A stretch of 10,134 bases of DNA from Ophiosphaerella korrae (Eukaryota; Ascomycota; Dothideomycetes; Pleosporales; Phaeosphaeriaceae). Numbering within the stretch: position 1 is the stretch's first letter; the number at the start of each line of letters is the position of its first letter. Under the pieces are notes generated by a model. The model was not told where the DNA came from and searched no databases. It saw nothing but the letters and a program-made list of their open reading frames with translations. Location: NCBI GenBank assembly GCA_028456385.1, contig JALNQF010000966.1, positions 1-10,134 on the forward strand, written 5' to 3'. Shown piece by piece: positions 7,836 to 10,134 of the stretch. The translations under genes and the position numbers were made by a program.

Positions 7836-9263
7836 CTACTCCTTTAGTATAAAAAGCTTTTAAAAATACTTAAATACGCTAGTCTTATAGTCTTAAAAGA
7901 GAAGCTATACTTATTCTATAATAAAGAGTATAAAATACTCTTTTTCTTCTATATTAATAATATATTAGTAATATATTATAAAATCTACTAATTAGAAGCT
8001 TACTAAATTCTTAAAAGAATTAAATAAGTATATAATATAGAAGATAAAAGCTTAGTAAACTAGTTTCTAGGCGTATAAGTAATATAGAGTTAGCTAGATA
8101 AAACTATTATACTTATCTATAATAAGTATATTAATAAGATAGTAAAAAAGTTTAATTTTATAAACTTTATAAGCTTTCTAGTAACTTTATTACTAGTAAA
8201 AGAGCTATAGCTAAGTAAAAGAGAGGCTATAAAGTATAAAATTAAAGACTACTAAAAATAAGTAGGATTTATCTTGTATATAGTAATAATAGTATAACTA
8301 GATATTATATTTATAGCTACTAAGCTCTTTTAATATCTTATAAATCTAAGCTAAAAGTATTTTAAAGTAGTAAACTAAGTTATTATTTACTTATATAGAA
8401 CTTAGTACCTATTAGTCTAGTATAGTAAGTAGTAAAATAGCTAGTAGTAAGATAGTAAGTAGTAAGATAGTAAGTAGTAAGGTACTAAGCTACTTATATA
8501 TAGAGACGCGTTATTTACTAATAATCTAGTAATATACTACTTATTTTATAGCTATATTATAATACTCTTTAGTAAAGTAGTAATATAGAAAGTAGTATAA
8601 TAAGCTATAGTAACTACTTCTACTACTAAAGCTAAGCTACTTATACTTAAGTATATAAGTAAAGAAGTAATAGTATAGTAGAGTATTATAAAGAAAAGAA
8701 TAGTAAAAAGAAAGTAAGTAGTTACTAAAGAAATATAAGTACTAAAAGCTTATAAAGCGGTAAACTATTAAAGAGAAAAGGTAAAGAAAAGTAGCTAATA
8801 GGCCCTTAAGTTATAAGATATAACTTATAAGAAAGTAAATAATATTTAGAGTTAGTTTAGCTAATAAAGTTTAAGATCTCTAAAACTAATAAGCCTTTAG
8901 GCTCTAAATCTATATTAGGTATATAACTCTATAATAATAGTACTAAAAAAGCTCTTTTAAGAGCTTATATTAGACCTAAGAGCTACTTAGATAATTTTCT
9001 ATAATAATTAGTAAATAATTAGACTTATTATAGGTAAAAATAAGAGAGTAATAATATACTTACGTTATATAGATATATAGAATATATAGCTAAGATAAAA
9101 GTATACTAAAAGTTTATTTTAAGTTTCTTATATACTAATAAGTAAGATACTAGTAGATAGCCTAACTAAGTACTTTCTAGAGTAGTAATTTAAGAGATTT
9201 AAAGCTTACTTTAACTTTAAAGATATATAAGCTAAGCTTAAGTTATAAAAATTACTAAAGTAA
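7836..9263 (+). pseudogene. copia polyprotein, C-terminal half of reverse transcriptase and RNase H (broken)
   Basis: Continues the block at 1-722 in frame. It opens with L-L-L-*-Y-K-K-L-L (LxLWYKKL, W as TAG), then F-F-F-Y-I-N-N-I-L-V at 7941-7970, the RT active site YVDD changed to YINN (7950-7961). Later come F-L-G-V (about 8066-8077) and the 'YxxxvGxiLYxxxxxRPDIxfAxxxLS' region around 8250-8330. RNase H starts at D-A-L (Asp at 8505-8507) and includes V-T-T-S-T-T-K-A-K-L-L (8610-8642), the VttSStEAEl motif with both Glu now Lys. It ends with L-R-Y-I-D-I (about 9060-9077), V-S-Y-I-L-I-S and D-S-L-T-K-Y (9156-9173), the yvxTxxmxADxLTKxL tail. A TAA at 9261-9263 is a possible true stop. Confidence 0.88.
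8426..8485 (+). repeat. four 15-bp tandem repeats in the copia RT-RNase H spacer
   Basis: Unit TAAGTAGTAAGATAG, at 8426-8440, 8441-8455, 8456-8470 and 8471-8485, with a few changes in the first, second and last copies. At 15 bp each unit adds five codons and keeps the frame, so the ancestor had a five-residue repeat just before RNase H. Confidence 0.85.
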
Positions 9264-9528
9264 AGTATAAAGTATATAAAAAAGTCTTTAAATTAAAGTA
9301 CTAAAGTATAATACTAAAATATAGAGCTAAAGCTTAGAGCTAAGCCTAAAATAGAGTATCTATTTAAAATATAAAATTAATAAACTTACTAAGATATACT
9401 TTTATATATAAATAATATATAAAAGCCTCTTTAGCTTAAGTATTTCTAGCTAGTAAAGTAGTAACTACTTTTATTATAATAGTAGCTTTAGTAAGTATAG
9501 TAGTAGTAAGATTATAAGTAGAAGTAAG

Positions 9529-9592
9529 AGTAGTAGTAGTAGTAAGTATAAGTATAAGTATAAGCTAAAGTAGAAGTAGAAGTAGAAGTAGT
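9529..9592. repeat. compound microsatellite: AGT, AGTATA and AGTAGA repeats
   Basis: About five AGT copies (9529-9543), about three AGTATA copies (9544-9563) and about three AGTAGA copies (9569-9592), separated by a short spacer. In this context TAG units may derive from CAG by RIP. Confidence 0.75.
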
Positions 9593-10057
9593 AAAAGAGT
9601 TTAAAGACCTAGAGTCTCTTTTATAACCTTACTAAGTAGTATATAAAAAGTTTTTTAAAAAGCTTTAAGCTTTTTCTTTAGAGCTTTATAAGCTTAAGTA
9701 GTAATAAAAGTAATAGTAGTATAGTAAGTAATTTTAGGGCTATAATATAAGTTAGTTAACTAATATTAGATAAAGAGCTAGAGTAGCTCTTAAAGTAGTA
9801 AATTAAAGAGCTAGAGTAAATTTTTTAAATTAACTTATATAAGAATATAGCTATAGCTACTAGTAGTATAGTATATATAATACTAAACCTCTTCTTTAAA
9901 GAAGTTATAGTAGCTCCTATTAAAGTAGCTTACTAATATACTATAAGTATAGTAGAAGTAGAGCTCTTTATAAAGAGTACTTATAACTTTTTTAAAAAAA
10001 AAAGTATAAAAAAGTAGAAGTAAAGGTATTTATTATACTAGAGTCTTTTTCGTATAC

Positions 10058-10069
10058 TTTTTTTTTTTT

Positions 10070-10129
<60 letters not shown>
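10058..10129. repeat. T13 run followed by (AGT)n, about 20 copies
   Basis: Thirteen T at 10058-10070 lead straight into an uninterrupted AGT repeat of 59 bases at 10071-10129. Complete C-to-T change at CA sites would turn a (CAG)n tract into exactly this (TAG)n, so an ancestral CAG repeat is a simple explanation, though an original TAG repeat cannot be excluded. Confidence 0.95.
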
Positions 10130-10134
10130 CTTTA

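Larger units (their letters stand above)
1..9263 (+). mobile_element. Ty1/copia retrotransposon, partial, RIP-degraded, split by a gypsy insertion
   Basis: Two blocks, 1-722 and 7836-9263, read as one copia polyprotein in the same plus-strand frame once the inserted gypsy element and one copy of its target duplication are removed. The order is integrase-RT linker, RT (RVT_2 type), tandem-repeat spacer, RNase H. This order, with integrase before RT, is the copia arrangement. The 5' LTR, gag, protease and integrase core lie outside the window. I could not locate the 3' LTR, since its partner is not available for comparison. TAA and TAG codons occur at positions where the family has Q or W, as expected from RIP. 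The right end is the last recognisable codon of the polyprotein, so the element itself extends further right. Confidence 0.88.
9264..10134. other. no certain gene: low-complexity AT-rich DNA right of the copia polyprotein
   Basis: The copia 3' untranslated region and 3' LTR should begin here, but without the 5' copy neither can be delimited. I see no repeat matching the gypsy LTR. Contents are simple repeats (about 9500-9592), short near-palindromes such as CTCTTTATAAAGAG around 9963-9976, an A10 run close to 9993-10002, and the T13 plus AGT tract at the far end. One plus-strand frame from about 9767 to 10050 reads with features of charged coiled-coil protein but matches nothing I know. Confidence 0.55.

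Noticed and set aside
9264..9700. A copia 3' LTR starting just after the polyprotein
   Set aside because: Without the 5' LTR there is no matching copy. No convincing polypurine tract or terminal repeat could be fixed in this low-complexity sequence.
1..10134. A CRISPR array or prokaryotic defence locus suggested by the repeats
   Set aside because: The only regular repeats are the 48-bp LTR palindromes, a 15-bp in-frame repeat and microsatellites. None has unique spacers, and the proteins are eukaryotic retrotransposon domains.
1..10134. An AT-rich organellar, endosymbiont or apicomplexan genome as the source
   Set aside because: The AT bias comes specifically from loss of CA and TG, with stops at former Q and W codons in transposon genes. 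A generally AT-rich genome would keep open reading frames and ordinary CA/TG.
1..10134. Reassigned stop codons (TAA/TAG as Gln) to explain the frequent stops
   Set aside because: TAG falls at conserved Trp as well as Gln positions, and Cys, His and catalytic Asp are also changed in the direction RIP predicts, so it is mutation and not a different code.

Overview
The window is a stretch of heavily degraded, nested retrotransposons, with no intact gene. It is extremely AT-rich, and CA and TG dinucleotides are almost absent (about 6 CA and 28 TG counted by eye in 10 kb), while TA is everywhere. Nearly every TGG, CAA, CAG, CAT, TGT and ATG codon expected in the recognisable proteins appears as TAG, TAA, TAG, TAT, TAT or ATA. 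This is the signature of repeat-induced point mutation (RIP), so the source is most likely an AT-rich isochore of a filamentous ascomycete (Pezizomycotina). I cannot name the species.

Layout. Positions 1-722 (+) hold the middle of a Ty1/copia polyprotein, from the integrase-RT linker into the reverse transcriptase. At 718-722 this gene is interrupted by a complete Ty3/gypsy element, 723-7830, 7108 bp, coded on the minus strand. It has two 475-bp LTRs (723-1197 and 7356-7830), a polypurine tract beside its 3' LTR (1198-1211), and a 5-bp ACTTA target-site duplication (718-722 and 7831-7835). From 7836 the copia reverse transcriptase resumes at the next codon and runs through RNase H to about 9263. 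From about 9264 to 10134 I see only simple repeats and low-complexity DNA, with one weak coding-like stretch.

The gypsy element reads, in minus-strand order: Gag with two CCHC zinc knuckles (about 7354-6080), a long linker, an aspartic protease (about 5115-4790), reverse transcriptase (about 4740-3890), RNase H (about 3780-3360), integrase with zinc finger, DDE core and GPY/F module (about 3250-2150), and a C-terminal chromodomain (about 2030-1870). It is therefore a chromovirus. Gag, protease and the start of RT share one frame; the rest of RT through the chromodomain shares the next. The switch falls near a 7-base A run at 4553-4559, so the ancestor probably had a single gag-pol ORF that lost one base. 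RIP has also changed catalytic aspartates to asparagine in protease, RT and integrase.

How the parts relate: the copia element was present first, the gypsy element inserted into its RT gene, and RIP mutated both. Nothing here can make an active protein. The domain assignments rest on my reading through RIP-type stop codons, which is reliable for the conserved pol domains and weaker for the Gag N-terminus, the linker and the far right end.
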